The notes under the pieces are model-generated. The model had not been told where the DNA came from. It saw only the letters and a list, made by a program, of their open reading frames with translations, and did not search any database. Made by a program: the position numbers and the translations under genes. Shown one piece after another: positions 37,833 to 47,191 of a stretch of 64,000 nt of DNA (positions are counted from its first letter, which is position 1; each line of letters opens with the position of its first letter). The DNA comes from Methylophilus sp. 13 (GTDB lineage: Bacteria > Pseudomonadota > Gammaproteobacteria > Burkholderiales > Methylophilaceae), in NCBI RefSeq assembly GCF_015354335.1, contig NZ_JADKYR010000004.1, forward strand, positions 62,001 through 126,000, read 5' to 3'.

Positions 37833-38762
37833 TCAGGGCTGCAATGCTGCAAACCATACTGACAGGCTGGCGATGCTGAGCAGGGTACTCAAAAACACGG
37901 CCGCGGCATACAGTGCGCCATCCAGGTGATAGCGCTCGCAGATGATAATGCCAAATACCATGGTCGGCATGGCAGCCAGCAAAATGCAGGCGGTCAGGGT
38001 GTCACCCGAGATGCCCAGCCATTGTGCAAAGCACCAGGTCACCAGCGGTGCGACGCACAGGCCAATGGCACACACGGGCAATAACAAGGGCATGAATTTC
38101 AGTTTAAAAGTATCCCAGCGGATGCTCATGCCCAGTGCAATCAACATTAAGGGCACCACGCCCCCCGCCAGGGTATGCAAGGCATGTGCAACCATGACCG
38201 GTTGCGGAATGTGACACAGATTGAGGATGGCCGCCAAGAGCAAGGCCCATAACGGTGGCACGCGCATGAGTTCCTTGAGCGGGTGCGAGCGTTGTTCTGC
38301 ATGGCCAAAATGTTGCGCCATGAGCATGCCCAGGCTGAGCAAGATCGGCGTGCAGGCAAACAGGTCAAACTTGAGCACGATCTCATGCGTCCAGTCACCC
38401 AAAACCTCGCTGGTCACCGGTAGTCCAAGGTAGGTTGCGTTCGGGAAAGTGGCCGCCAGCATCAGTGCGCCTTGCTGGGCACGGTTCACGGTCGTCAGGC
38501 GCTGCAATAATTGCAGTACCAGCCACATGCACGAGGCCGCGACCGTCAGCCGGCACACGGCGGTCAGCGCAATCTTGACTGCACTCAAATCAAACGGCGC
38601 CTGCCATAAAATATTGAGCACCAAGGCTGGCAATAGCACATAAAACACCAGATCTGTCAGCGCACGTCGGTGCGACAGGGCGGTGATATGTGAGGGCGCC
38701 CACCGTTGCCAGAGCATGCCTGCCATAATCAGCAAGGCCATTTGCAGCATGACTTGAAACAT
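37833..38762 (-). CDS. AEC-family permease (auxin efflux carrier type)
   Basis: A 309-aa membrane protein with about ten hydrophobic segments in the five-plus-five arrangement of the AEC family. Typical features are FYVLLPALVLNILW after the second segment and ATFPNATYLGLPV in the middle. Family members export or take up organic anions such as malonate or malate; the substrate here is unknown. It starts 8 bases after the NTF2-like gene on the same strand, with AAGG upstream, so the two are probably cotranscribed. Confidence 0.85.
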   Translation of the reverse strand: MFQVMLQMALLIMAGMLWQRWAPSHITALSHRRALTDLVFYVLLPALVLNILWQAPFDLSAVKIALTAVCRLTVAASCMWLVLQLLQRLTTVNRAQQGALMLAATFPNATYLGLPVTSEVLGDWTHEIVLKFDLFACTPILLSLGMLMAQHFGHAEQRSHPLKELMRVPPLWALLLAAILNLCHIPQPVMVAHALHTLAGGVVPLMLIALGMSIRWDTFKLKFMPLLLPVCAIGLCVAPLVTWCFAQWLGISGDTLTACILLAAMPTMVFGIIICERYHLDGALYAAAVFLSTLLSIASLSVWFAALQP

Positions 38763-38770
38763 GTGCCGCC

Positions 38771-39238
38771 TTATAAACCGAGCGCGGTCAGTCCGGGGTG
38801 CTCATCCGGGCGTCTGCCCAAGGGCCAGAAGAATTTGCGGTCTGCTTCTTTAATCGGCAGGTCGTTAATACTGGCGTGGCGCTGCATCATCAGCCCGGCG
38901 TCGTTAAACATCCAGTTTTCATTACCGTAGCTGCGATACCAATTGCCCGCGTCGTCGTGCCACTCGTAGGCAAAGCGCACAGCAATCTTGTTATCCAGAA
39001 ACGCCCAGATTTCCTTGATCAAACGGTAATCCAGTTCGCGCGCCCATTTGCGCGTTAAAAACTGATGTACCTCTGTACGCCCCACCGGAAACTCGGCACG
39101 GTTACGCCAAACTGTATCTTCCGTGTAAACCTGAATCACGCGATCCGGGTCGCGGCTGTTCCAGGCATCTTCGGCCATGCGTACTTTTTGCATGGCAGTT
39201 TCCAGGGTAAAGGGCGGTAAGGGTGGGCGGGGTTCCAT
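38771..39238 (-). CDS. NTF2-like protein of the DUF1348 type
   Basis: A 155-aa soluble protein of the SnoaL/NTF2-like fold. Features are [24 protein letters not shown] and the aromatic [18 protein letters not shown], then [10 protein letters not shown], which fit DUF1348. The biochemical role of the family is unknown. ATG 39238 is chosen because AAGGAGCC lies just upstream; a longer frame to 39295 lacks a ribosome site. Confidence 0.83.
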   Translation of the reverse strand: MEPRPPLPPFTLETAMQKVRMAEDAWNSRDPDRVIQVYTEDTVWRNRAEFPVGRTEVHQFLTRKWARELDYRLIKEIWAFLDNKIAVRFAYEWHDDAGNWYRSYGNENWMFNDAGLMMQRHASINDLPIKEADRKFFWPLGRRPDEHPGLTALGL

Positions 39239-39279
39239 AGAGGCTCCTTGGGTTGCTAAGTGTGCAGTGTCAGACCTGC

Positions 39280-40014
39280 TTAAAAGTCTCCCCACAGTGA
39301 CTGCATCACGCTCATGGCAGTCAATGCAGCAGTTTCGGTGCGTAAAATCCGTGGGCCAAGCACGATAGACTGGAAGTGATGTTGCGAGGCGAGCGCAATT
39401 TCTGCCGCGCTCAAGCCGCCTTCCGGGCCAATTAATAAATGAATGGCGTTTTTTTGCGGGTTTAGTGATGCCAGCCTTTGTGCACCGACAGGATTCAATA
39501 ACAGGTTAAGGCTGTCAGCGGTCGCGTGCTGGCTCAGCCATTGTGCAAGCGTGAGAGGCGCGTGTACTAACGGAATTATGGCACGGCCACTTTGCTCGCA
39601 GGCGGCAATCACCACGCCTTGCCAGTGTTCGACGCGTTTTTCGGCGCGGTCGCCACTGAGCTTGGTCACGCAGCGCTCGGTGCTTAACGGGAAAATTTCG
39701 CGCACACCCAGTTCCACCGCTTTCTGGATGGTGTAATCCATGCGGTCGCCGCTGGAAATACCTTGTAGCAGGCGGATATTCAGTGGCGATTCATTGCTGA
39801 CCTGTGTGCGGCTGAGGACTTCAACGGTAGCGGATTTTTTCTCGACCTGCGTCAGCGCGCAGAGATAGTCAAAACCATCCCCACAAAACAACATCAACGT
39901 GTCGCCTACTTTGAGCCGCATGACTCTGACTGCATGCGCCATGGCGTTATCACTGAGTGGGACTGATTGGCCCACAGTCAATGCAGCCGGGCTATGAAAG
40001 CGTAAATTACTCAT
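39280..40014 (-). CDS. rsmE: 16S rRNA (uracil-1498-N3)-methyltransferase RsmE
   Basis: SPOUT-class enzyme that methylates N3 of U1498 in the 30S subunit. The 244-aa protein begins [11 protein letters not shown], has the PUA-like N-terminal barrel with [12 protein letters not shown], and the knotted C-terminal domain with [13 protein letters not shown] and [13 protein letters not shown], the SAM-binding loops. ATG 40014 is chosen from resemblance to family starts; ATG 40023 is possible. Confidence 0.92.
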   Translation of the reverse strand: MSNLRFHSPAALTVGQSVPLSDNAMAHAVRVMRLKVGDTLMLFCGDGFDYLCALTQVEKKSATVEVLSRTQVSNESPLNIRLLQGISSGDRMDYTIQKAVELGVREIFPLSTERCVTKLSGDRAEKRVEHWQGVVIAACEQSGRAIIPLVHAPLTLAQWLSQHATADSLNLLLNPVGAQRLASLNPQKNAIHLLIGPEGGLSAAEIALASQHHFQSIVLGPRILRTETAALTAMSVMQSLWGDF

Positions 40015-40125
40015 GACTGGCATTGTAACCAAAATGCCTCTGTGCGGGCACGGTGGTGACAAGATTCACCTTGACGTCTTAATCACGTACCATAATGGTT
40101 TGATCTAATGGCAGGAGCAACGCTG

Positions 40126-40677
40126 ATGGCAAGTATTAGCCCCCCCGTATGTGATTTTGGCTGGAAAGCACCGGCATTCAATTTGCCTAATGTAGATGGC
40201 AAGCTCGTCAATCTTGAAACCAGCATGGGTCCAAATGGTCTGCTGGTGATGTTTATCTGTAACCATTGCCCTTACGTGAAAGCCATCTTGCCTCGCCTGA
40301 TCGCTGACGTAAAAGAACTACAGACGCTGGGCGTGAATACGGTGGCGATTATGTCGAATGACCCTTCCGATTATCCGGAAGACAGCCCTGAAAACATGCG
40401 CAAAATTGCCACCGAGATGGCGTTTCCGTTTCCTTATCTGTTGGACGAAACTCAGCAAATTGCCAAACTTTATGATGCCGTGTGTACGCCGGATTTTTTT
40501 GGATTTAACAAAGACTTTGAATTGCAATACCGGGGTCGGTTTGACGAGAGCCGCAAGGAAACCGCTCCTGAGAGTAACCGTGAATTGTTCAAAGCCATGA
40601 AGCAGGTGGCCGAAACTGGGCAGGGGCCAAAAGAGCAAATCGCCAGTATTGGTTGTTCTATCAAGTGGAAAGAATGA
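40126..40677 (+). CDS. Thioredoxin-fold (AhpC/TSA-like) protein with CPYV motif
   Basis: A 183-aa cytoplasmic protein of the peroxiredoxin/thioredoxin superfamily. It has FICNHCPYVKAI (Cys in CNHCPY, about residues 44-49), SNDPSDYPEDSPENM, CTPDFFGF and the C-terminal SIGCSIKWK. The CxxCP arrangement fits a widespread thioredoxin family protein of unknown substrate. AGGAG at 40113-40117 supports ATG 40126; ATG 40108 upstream is less likely. It converges on the NnrS gene with only 3 bases between stops and no visible terminator. Confidence 0.85.
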   Translation: MASISPPVCDFGWKAPAFNLPNVDGKLVNLETSMGPNGLLVMFICNHCPYVKAILPRLIADVKELQTLGVNTVAIMSNDPSDYPEDSPENMRKIATEMAFPFPYLLDETQQIAKLYDAVCTPDFFGFNKDFELQYRGRFDESRKETAPESNRELFKAMKQVAETGQGPKEQIASIGCSIKWKE

Positions 40678-40680
40678 GCG

Positions 40681-41892
40681 TTAACCGGGCGTGCCGTCAA
40701 TGCGTGGTTGACTGAGGATCGGCCAATAGACAAGCGTAAATAATGTGAATGCGGCGATCCAGGTGCTGGCCGCCAGCATCACTGACAAACGGTAAAAGTC
40801 TGGTAGCACGATAGGCAATAACACCCGACTCAGGGTAGCAAAAATGACCAGGCTAAATATCCATACCAAGCTACGCGGTGGGTTGTGAATATTGCGGCCT
40901 GTGTGCCCTAAAGAGACCCTAGCCATCATCGCCAGCGTAATCACGCCGATACCACCAATCGCCCAGCAATGGATGGCCAGAATCACCGAAATGCTTGGTA
41001 GCAAAAAACTCAAGGCATATAGCAAAAAGCCCAGGTTGATGAGCCACAGCCCCAGATAAAAACTCCACAGTAGCGGCAGCTGCCAAATGCCGGGGGTATG
41101 CCAGCGCCATAACCTAAAGCTTGCGCTGATGCTGATAGTAAGTCCTAACACTATATTCAGTATTTCAGCATTGGCGGTTAATATATTGATCAACAGTGCG
41201 GCCAGGCAGACCATCAACAGACGGTCTATCCAAACTGAATTTTTGAGCGTCACCTGTTCTTTCACGCCGCGCTCAATAAACATGGGCAAAATGCGGCGGC
41301 TCATCACCATGATCAGGCTGACATTGAGCAGTAAACCCATCCATAGCGCGGCAGATGCGCCTTGGTTTGTCCAGCCCAGCGCTTGCGAATAAAAGGCCAG
41401 GTTGCCAACCGACAGCAACAGTACTTTTGACAGTACGCCCAGCTGGCGCCATTGCTTCACCTGAATAATCGGTCTGGCAATCGCGATGAGCAGCCACAGG
41501 TTGAATAGGCCGTCAAACGCAGCTGCCAATGCGATCAGGGAGGGTGCCATCAGCATGACGGTGCGGGCCAATGCCCAGCAGGTGACCAAGCCCATGAGCG
41601 GGCGACCATGCAAGGTCTGCAGACCGGTCCAGTTTTTGACCGCGGTCAGTAAAAATCCGGCAATCACGGCAAAGGCAAAACCATATAGCATTTCGTGTGC
41701 ATGCCACTGTGATGCGGTCACGGTGTTCAACACTGGCGCCGAAAGCGTTGCATATTTCCACACCCAGAGGCCAATCGAGAGCACCGCAAAACCGGCAGCT
41801 AACAAGAAAAAAGGCCTGAAGCCCAGGTTGAACAGGGCAAACTGCTTAGCCGGTACCTTGCGGCTGGGAGGTGAAATGGTGAGTGGTTGCAT
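40681..41892 (-). CDS. nnrS: NnrS-family membrane protein
   Basis: A 403-aa protein with about twelve membrane segments. It starts MQPLTISPP, and has FRPFFLLAAGFAVLS and WHAHEMLYGFAFAVIAGFLLTAVKNWTG-type sequence (first part only within the motif), the family signature whose His residues are thought to bind heme or copper. NnrS proteins in other proteobacteria protect against nitric oxide. GAGGAGG precedes ATG 41892; a longer frame to 42036 lacks this support. No denitrification genes are nearby. Confidence 0.9.
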   Translation of the reverse strand: MQPLTISPPSRKVPAKQFALFNLGFRPFFLLAAGFAVLSIGLWVWKYATLSAPVLNTVTASQWHAHEMLYGFAFAVIAGFLLTAVKNWTGLQTLHGRPLMGLVTCWALARTVMLMAPSLIALAAAFDGLFNLWLLIAIARPIIQVKQWRQLGVLSKVLLLSVGNLAFYSQALGWTNQGASAALWMGLLLNVSLIMVMSRRILPMFIERGVKEQVTLKNSVWIDRLLMVCLAALLINILTANAEILNIVLGLTISISASFRLWRWHTPGIWQLPLLWSFYLGLWLINLGFLLYALSFLLPSISVILAIHCWAIGGIGVITLAMMARVSLGHTGRNIHNPPRSLVWIFSLVIFATLSRVLLPIVLPDFYRLSVMLAASTWIAAFTLFTLVYWPILSQPRIDGTPG

Positions 41893-41985
41893 GCAGGCCT
41901 CCTCAAAAGCGTATAGCGAATAATAAGGCGCTGAGGTGCCCGCATATTGCGCTGACGCAAACATGATGCATGCAAAAATGCCAAT

Positions 41986-42010
41986 TAAAAACCCCGCGCT
42001 GAACGGGGTT
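41986..42010 (-). terminator. Intrinsic terminator downstream of the first PEP-CTERM gene
   Basis: On the minus strand AACCCCG, a 7-base loop and CGGGGTT are followed by TTTTT. The stem (41990-41996 with 42004-42010) lies 38 bases past the stop of the gene ending at 42049. Confidence 0.8.
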
Positions 42011-42048
42011 AAATCAACATCAGGCCTGATGGCCAAGGTGTCGGTGAG

Positions 42049-42732
42049 TTATACACGCAGCGGTTGTTTTCTAAACAGGCACAAGCCTGCGACCCCCAGG
42101 CCAAGCAGGCTGGCGGATAACGGCTCGGGCACTGGCGTCGCCAGCGTCGTCGCATAGGTGACATCGTCTACGGCAAACGTACTGGAGCAGCAACCGGTGC
42201 CAGCAAAGACGATGCGATTAAACGCCACATCGGAGGTGAACCCAATAAAGCCATTTAGAGTTTGATTGCTGACGTAAGGGTCTGGCGCGGCATAGGTGGC
42301 AATATGATGGTATTCACCATAGGCTGGGCCGATACGGGCCAAGCTGATGGAGAGCAATTGTAGCCGACTATTGTTCATGGTGAGCCCAAAGGCAGTGATT
42401 GGCTGACTAAATATCAGATCCGCCCAGCCGCCGTATGAGCTGTTGAAATAGAGGTTGGTTGTGCCATTAATATCTATCGCTGAAGAAGGTGCATCGACAC
42501 TGACACTGCCGCTCAATGTGAAGTCATTTAGGTGGATGCCGGTGCTGCTGGGATCGAGGTCTGCCGTCACTGCGTCAAAGGTTTCGCTAGACACCGTACC
42601 CGCTGCAGTCAAAAAGCTGGCTTTATCCGTGTATACCGTGAAGGCTGCCATCGTGGGCATGCTAGTCAGGCCAATAGTAAAAAGCGTAACGAGTTTGATA
42701 AACCAAGCTGGATTAATCACTGGGGATGACAT
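42049..42732 (-). CDS. PEP-CTERM sorting-domain protein, 227 aa
   Basis: An exported protein tagged for the exosortase pathway. It has a signal peptide (about residues 1-30, MAAF at the cleavage site), a beta-rich body with an F-x-A-V-T-x-D start seen in many small PEP-CTERM proteins, and the C-terminal tripartite signal: VPEP, hydrophobic LSASLLGLGVAGLCLF, then basic RKQPLRV. The body contains a CC pair (GTGCCSSTF). ATG 42732 is chosen with AAGGAG 6 bases upstream. The exosortase itself is not in the window. Function unknown, probably surface or exopolymer associated. Confidence 0.86.
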   Translation of the reverse strand: MSSPVINPAWFIKLVTLFTIGLTSMPTMAAFTVYTDKASFLTAAGTVSSETFDAVTADLDPSSTGIHLNDFTLSGSVSVDAPSSAIDINGTTNLYFNSSYGGWADLIFSQPITAFGLTMNNSRLQLLSISLARIGPAYGEYHHIATYAAPDPYVSNQTLNGFIGFTSDVAFNRIVFAGTGCCSSTFAVDDVTYATTLATPVPEPLSASLLGLGVAGLCLFRKQPLRV

Positions 42733-42815
42733 CACATGCTCCTTTTAAATAAATGATGGGATGAGAATGCTTGTATGTGTGTTAAAGCGACCTGGCAAAA
42801 TATGCCTGTATTTTC

Positions 42816-44384
42816 TCAAGCGCTTTGACGACGCCATAACAACAGCGGCAAGCCCATCATGAGCAGCCAGGCCTGGCTTGGCTCTGGCACTGGGGTCACT
42901 GCCCAGCTGGCGACGACCAAAAACTGGTTGCTGTATATATTGTTGAGTTGCAAGCGCGAGGCCGTGCTCTGTCCGCTGAGTTCTAGCAAACCACTTGAGA
43001 TTTCGCCGATATAGACTTCACCTTCACCTTGCAACACTGCCGAACCGGCATAATCGCTGTTACCAATCACCGTCAGGCCATTTCCCTCCAGCAAACTGAT
43101 GCGATCATATAATCCATTCCGTAACAGAGCATAGCGAGCAGCATCTGGCAGGTTGAGTTCTACCAAGCCGCTGCTGCTATTGCCTAAGTAATAGATGGAG
43201 AGCATGGCGTCAGTCAACCCAAGTAATGCCCCATCCAGCGTCAATTGAGGGGCGGCACTTGTCGTGAGCGGCATGCCCAGCGCTTGATCCAGTTGCGAAG
43301 CAAAATCATGCTCATTGCTGCCGCTGGCAATCAGTGATAATGCCGCCAGCGACAGGGCTGCATTATCACTGGTCAGGTCTTCGCTGCTAAAGCCAGCCGT
43401 TGAGCGTCCCAGAGAGGGGTTCACGGTTGCGGTGACGTTCCATAGCTGGCGCATGAGATCGAAGGGTGAGTTGAACGTGGTAGGGGCTGTCGCGCCTGCA
43501 TTAAGCAAGGTTGCACTGTCTCTGGCGGCTGCGAGCAGTGTTTGTGCATCTTTTAGCTCGGGCGTGCGGGCGATTTTCAGGGTATTTTCGACTGCGACAT
43601 CCGTCAGTACGCTATTGCGCAGGGATTGAATATCGGTTGCGGCAGCATCCCAGCGAGCGGCTGCGACTCCGCCACCTGCCCCTGGGGTGGCGGCGAGGGC
43701 ATCTGCCACATATTGGCTACGTGTTTTGGCGGTAAAGGTGGCATTCACATTGACTGTGCCGGATAAAGAGAGCCCGGCATAATTGATGCTCACCCCATCC
43801 GCGGTAAACGTGGGTGCGCCACTGGCTTGCAAGCGTATGGGTTGCACCAGTGCCGCTGCACTGGTGGTTGAGTTTGAGAGCGGAGAGAGAAATTTTAACG
43901 TGCTATAGACTTCGTCGCGGGTACAGGAAAGCGCGGTTGCACGGCAAAACCAGGTGGCATCGAGGTTGAGTGACTCGGTGGTGGTCAGTAGGCCGCCGCT
44001 TAATGTGGCGCCGGCTTCTATCCGCGTCAGTGTGCGTTGGCTATCTGGCAATACTGAAACCCCAGGGTCATTTAGTGAAATAAATTGATTTCCTCTTAGT
44101 TCAATCGTCATGCTGCCGCTACTGAACGTTCCAAGTCGGGTGCTCAAAAACCGCGCATTGGCAATACTTGGGTCCAAGGTCAACAGCTTGTCAATCTGGT
44201 TGCTGTAAGTGGTGATATCCACGCCATCGACAGACACCGAGGTGGTTCTGTTCATGATGGCAATCTCGTTAAAGTTTAGCCGCATGTTAGTTGCGATTTC
44301 TGTGGCGAGGGCCTGGAAAGGCAGGCAAGCAGCCAACACAATGATGGCGGCAGATGGTTTAGCGTAGCGCTGCAAGGTCAACAT
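42816..44384 (-). CDS. PEP-CTERM sorting-domain protein, 522 aa
   Basis: A larger exosortase substrate. It has a signal peptide (about residues 1-28, ending QALATE), a long beta-rich and Ser/Thr/Asn-rich body with no domain I recognise, a pair of Cys (FCRATALSC, about residue 155), and the C-terminal signal TPVPEP, LLMMGLPLLLW, RRQSA. ATG 44384 is chosen with AAAGGG at 7 bases; a longer frame to 44411 is unlikely. It lies between two other PEP-CTERM genes on the same strand. Confidence 0.84.
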   Translation of the reverse strand: MLTLQRYAKPSAAIIVLAACLPFQALATEIATNMRLNFNEIAIMNRTTSVSVDGVDITTYSNQIDKLLTLDPSIANARFLSTRLGTFSSGSMTIELRGNQFISLNDPGVSVLPDSQRTLTRIEAGATLSGGLLTTTESLNLDATWFCRATALSCTRDEVYSTLKFLSPLSNSTTSAAALVQPIRLQASGAPTFTADGVSINYAGLSLSGTVNVNATFTAKTRSQYVADALAATPGAGGGVAAARWDAAATDIQSLRNSVLTDVAVENTLKIARTPELKDAQTLLAAARDSATLLNAGATAPTTFNSPFDLMRQLWNVTATVNPSLGRSTAGFSSEDLTSDNAALSLAALSLIASGSNEHDFASQLDQALGMPLTTSAAPQLTLDGALLGLTDAMLSIYYLGNSSSGLVELNLPDAARYALLRNGLYDRISLLEGNGLTVIGNSDYAGSAVLQGEGEVYIGEISSGLLELSGQSTASRLQLNNIYSNQFLVVASWAVTPVPEPSQAWLLMMGLPLLLWRRQSA

Positions 44385-44448
44385 GACAAACCCTTTGCCC
44401 TGGTTGGGCACGATATTAAGAATGTCCCTAGACTAGTGCAATCATCCG

Positions 44449-44478
44449 AAAAAAGGCACCCCCAGTTCAGGGGGTGCC
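44449..44478 (-). terminator. Intrinsic terminator after the third PEP-CTERM gene
   Basis: On the minus strand GGCACCCCC, loop TGAACT, GGGGGTGCC is followed by TTTTTT (plus A-run 44449-44454). It is 69 bases past the stop at 44547. Its core CACCCCC-N6-GGGGGTG (44457-44476) recurs at 45288-45307, and it also lies 73-92 bases upstream of the next gene, so a second role as operator is possible. Confidence 0.8.
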
Positions 44479-44546
44479 ATCACAGTTACTCAAAGGGTGA
44501 AACAGTCATTTTATTTTTACTAGGATTTTGGCGCGTGACAGCGCCT

Positions 44547-45230
44547 TTATTCTGTAGTCGATTTGCGCGTGCGCCTGTATCCAACCACGCCCAGCAAGCC
44601 CAGACTGAGCATGAGCGCCGAGGTGGGCTCTGGCACACTGCTCACCATTTGCCCATACTGGATATGATCGACTTCAATGCCGCCCCCGGTGCCTATGGTG
44701 ATTGATTTTATGCCACCGGCAAACTGCACACCAAAGAAACGGTCATCGCCGGTGGTGCCGCCAAACGTGCCATCAGGAATGCCCGTATACGACTGTGAAC
44801 CCAGTGATTGCCCCAGTGCATCTGTTGCGCTGAACGTAATGGTGCCAGAGCCATCCGTCCAGACCACACCAAAGGCTGTTGGCAGAGGTCCGCTACCCGT
44901 GTAAGTGAAGGTCACATTGCCTGAAAACCAGCTACGTCCTGCGGTGCCAAAGCCATCAATGTTGCCATCATCGGCATCCACCGAGTCGGCAATGCCAGTG
45001 GGTCCATACACTGAACCGTTACTGGCACTGATAGACGCATCCAGCGATCCATCTTCCAGATTATCTAGTAAGACAGGATTGTCTCCCAGGTAAAAGCCAG
45101 CCGGGATGTCACTCGAGGATAGGTAGGGCGTGGGTCCCCAGAAGATCGCGGTACTACTCATGGCATGTGCCATATTGGCACTGGCAAATAAACAGCCAGT
45201 GAGTGCGGTCACTATTGTTAATCTGTGCAT
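44547..45230 (-). CDS. PEP-CTERM sorting-domain protein, 227 aa (second small one)
   Basis: Exosortase substrate with a signal peptide (about residues 1-23, MAHAMSS), a beta-rich body with many Gly, Ser and Asp residues and the segment NVTFTYTGSGPLPTAFGVVW, and a C-terminal signal SVPEPTSALML, hydrophobic SLGLLGVVGY, RRTRK. AGGAGGAGAG lies just before ATG 45230. It is directly downstream of the histidine kinase gene on the same strand, separated by the C5/G5 inverted repeat. Confidence 0.86.
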   Translation of the reverse strand: MHRLTIVTALTGCLFASANMAHAMSSTAIFWGPTPYLSSSDIPAGFYLGDNPVLLDNLEDGSLDASISASNGSVYGPTGIADSVDADDGNIDGFGTAGRSWFSGNVTFTYTGSGPLPTAFGVVWTDGSGTITFSATDALGQSLGSQSYTGIPDGTFGGTTGDDRFFGVQFAGGIKSITIGTGGGIEVDHIQYGQMVSSVPEPTSALMLSLGLLGVVGYRRTRKSTTE

Positions 45231-45287
45231 GTCTCTCTCCTCCTGATGATTGGAGTGCTCATCTTAGAGACTTTGCCATTTTGCTTG

Positions 45288-45307
45288 CACCCCCTGGATA
45301 GGGGGTG
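45288..45307. promoter_or_regulatory. C5/G5 inverted repeat upstream of the third PEP-CTERM gene
   Basis: CACCCCC (45288-45294), TGGATA, GGGGGTG (45301-45307): a perfect palindrome of the same form as 44457-44476. It touches the histidine kinase stop (45308) and lies 58-77 bases before the PEP-CTERM start. There is no T-run on the minus strand, so it is a weak intrinsic terminator and may be a regulator site. Confidence 0.45.
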
Positions 45308-47191
45308 TTAATGGGGAGCTTGCGCGAATGCTTGCAACGGCAGTTGCAGACAGAGCTTGAGCCCGCCTGCGGACAAGGCTTCAAAGTGCACTTCACCGCC
45401 CAGCAGCGTCGCGCGTTTCTGAATATTGTTCAAACCGCGGCCTTTGTTTCTGGCCGACTCGGCGGGCAGCCCGATGCCATTGTCACTCACCGTCAGTAAC
45501 AGCTGCCTGTCGCTACAACGCAGGTTGACTGTGACCTGGCTTGCCTGGGCGTGGCGGATCACATTTGAAACCGCCTCGCGGATAATGCGGCCCAGGTTGA
45601 GGACTTGCGGTTGCGTCAGGAGCAGGTGGTCTTCCTTCATCTCAATCTGCCAAACCAGCTGGATATGGACATCACTCAAGCGTTTTTCGCACTCGATACG
45701 GTAGTCGGCCATGGCATCCGTCAATGGGATATGTTCTGTCCCGGCCCGTGAAACCACATCGCGCAGGTCTTGCAGGGCAGACCTGGCAAGTTCGGCATTG
45801 TTGCTGTCTTGGGCGCGGTATACCAGAGTCAGCAGTTTGGCTCCCAAGTCGTCATGCAGGTCCTGGTAAATCCGCTCGCGCTCCTCCAGTGAGGCCTGCT
45901 CTTTGAGAATGGACTGCAATTGCTGAAAGTTTTGATTCAGCTCTTCATGCTTGGAAACCACGCGTTGTTCGAGTTGCTGATTCAGTTGCTCGTAATCATT
46001 GAGGGCCCCCACATACCTTGAAGTCATCATGAGCCCGACAATCAAAAACAGCACGGGGGCCGAGAATTGCATCAGATATTCCTCATTGCTCACCCAGTGG
46101 TTGAGTGCAGCAATATTGGTGTGGATCAGCCAGTCATGAAATGCAAATAGCAGGATCAAACTCAAGGTTAGCAACAGTAAGTTGGCGTCCTTATTGCGGT
46201 GCAAAATGCCTTCTTTTGCCAGCAAGCAGAGGCCGAACACCACCACACCCATGGTCACCAGGTGCCATACATCGGTGACGTCAGTAAAGTAGGCGTCGGG
46301 AGTGCACAGCAAAGTCAGCGGCGACATGATGAGGATCGCCCACAGTAACTGATTGAAACGCTTGAGTCGGATGCCGACAAAATCAAGCAGTGAGATGAGC
46401 CACAAGGTGGCAATCGCCTGAAAACTCGCATTCACAAACAACTCCCATTGCGGGGTCGGCAACGGCGCTGTGATGATGTAAAAATTGAGGGATTGCAGTG
46501 CCCAGACAAAGGCTGCCAGTCCAAACAGGCCGTAGGCGGTATCCTGCTTTCTGCGCCACCACAGGCTCAGCATCAGCAGCCCAATCCCCACGATCAGCAA
46601 GCTTGACGTCTGGTTCAGTGTGATACGGATAAATCTGGCTTCTTCAAAGCGCGGTTGCAGATGCTCTAATGTATCTATTTGCGGCGGAGCGAGCATGCCT
46701 TGAGAGTGTGCGGGGGCAATGACTCTTACGAGTAACAGATTGTCGCGGGGCTTGAGCAGGTGGGGCGGGATGGCAAATAACAAGGGGCGGTTCCAGTGCC
46801 TGGCGACGGGCTCTTCAAACGCACCGCCAGAGCCTATCTTCTCACCATTGAGAAACGCTTCCGCATTCAGGCTGAGCCTGGAAAGGTAGAGTCCATACAA
46901 AGCCTTCTGGCTGAGTGTCGGGTAATCAAACTGAAAGCGATACCAGCCTATGCCCTCTGCCGTCGGATGAGTGATCTTCCAGATGTCCGGCAGGCTGGCA
47001 GTTTGCCAGTCTGCATGGTCACCTGGGGGCTGGGGAGCGGCACTCTGGACAAACTCTCCTTGTTTCATGCTGACTAGAGCGTTGCTGGTCACCTCAGGGG
47101 TTGCAAATGTGCTTAGGGAGGCGAACAACAGCCACAAAAAAATGCAGCTATCGCGCAATGGTTTTAACAGGGCATGCACGGAAAAGCTCAT
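45308..47191 (-). CDS. Membrane histidine kinase with 7TMR-DISM-like sensor
   Basis: A 627-aa NarX-type (HisKA_3) kinase. It has a signal peptide, a periplasmic beta-sandwich sensor (about residues 40-190, with WYRFQFDYP and LNGEKIGSGG), seven membrane segments (about 195-395), a coiled coil (about 400-440, rich in Gln and Glu), the phosphoacceptor His in LHDDLGAKLL (about 445) and a C-terminal HATPase with NVIRHAQA, DNGIGLP and GRGLNNIQKRA. It is coupled by an ATGA overlap to the barrel-protein gene upstream. Its likely partner is the NarL-type regulator encoded divergently at 48602. Confidence 0.88.
   Translation of the reverse strand: MSFSVHALLKPLRDSCIFLWLLFASLSTFATPEVTSNALVSMKQGEFVQSAAPQPPGDHADWQTASLPDIWKITHPTAEGIGWYRFQFDYPTLSQKALYGLYLSRLSLNAEAFLNGEKIGSGGAFEEPVARHWNRPLLFAIPPHLLKPRDNLLLVRVIAPAHSQGMLAPPQIDTLEHLQPRFEEARFIRITLNQTSSLLIVGIGLLMLSLWWRRKQDTAYGLFGLAAFVWALQSLNFYIITAPLPTPQWELFVNASFQAIATLWLISLLDFVGIRLKRFNQLLWAILIMSPLTLLCTPDAYFTDVTDVWHLVTMGVVVFGLCLLAKEGILHRNKDANLLLLTLSLILLFAFHDWLIHTNIAALNHWVSNEEYLMQFSAPVLFLIVGLMMTSRYVGALNDYEQLNQQLEQRVVSKHEELNQNFQQLQSILKEQASLEERERIYQDLHDDLGAKLLTLVYRAQDSNNAELARSALQDLRDVVSRAGTEHIPLTDAMADYRIECEKRLSDVHIQLVWQIEMKEDHLLLTQPQVLNLGRIIREAVSNVIRHAQASQVTVNLRCSDRQLLLTVSDNGIGLPAESARNKGRGLNNIQKRATLLGGEVHFEALSAGGLKLCLQLPLQAFAQAPH

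Noticed and set aside
40675-40683. Frameshifted or fused gene where the thioredoxin-fold and NnrS genes meet
   Set aside because: The genes are on opposite strands with intact stops three bases apart; both proteins are full length.
42736-42815. A further C5/G5 palindrome upstream of the first PEP-CTERM gene
   Set aside because: The gap was read for it and contains none, so the proposed operator is not shared by all three PEP-CTERM genes.
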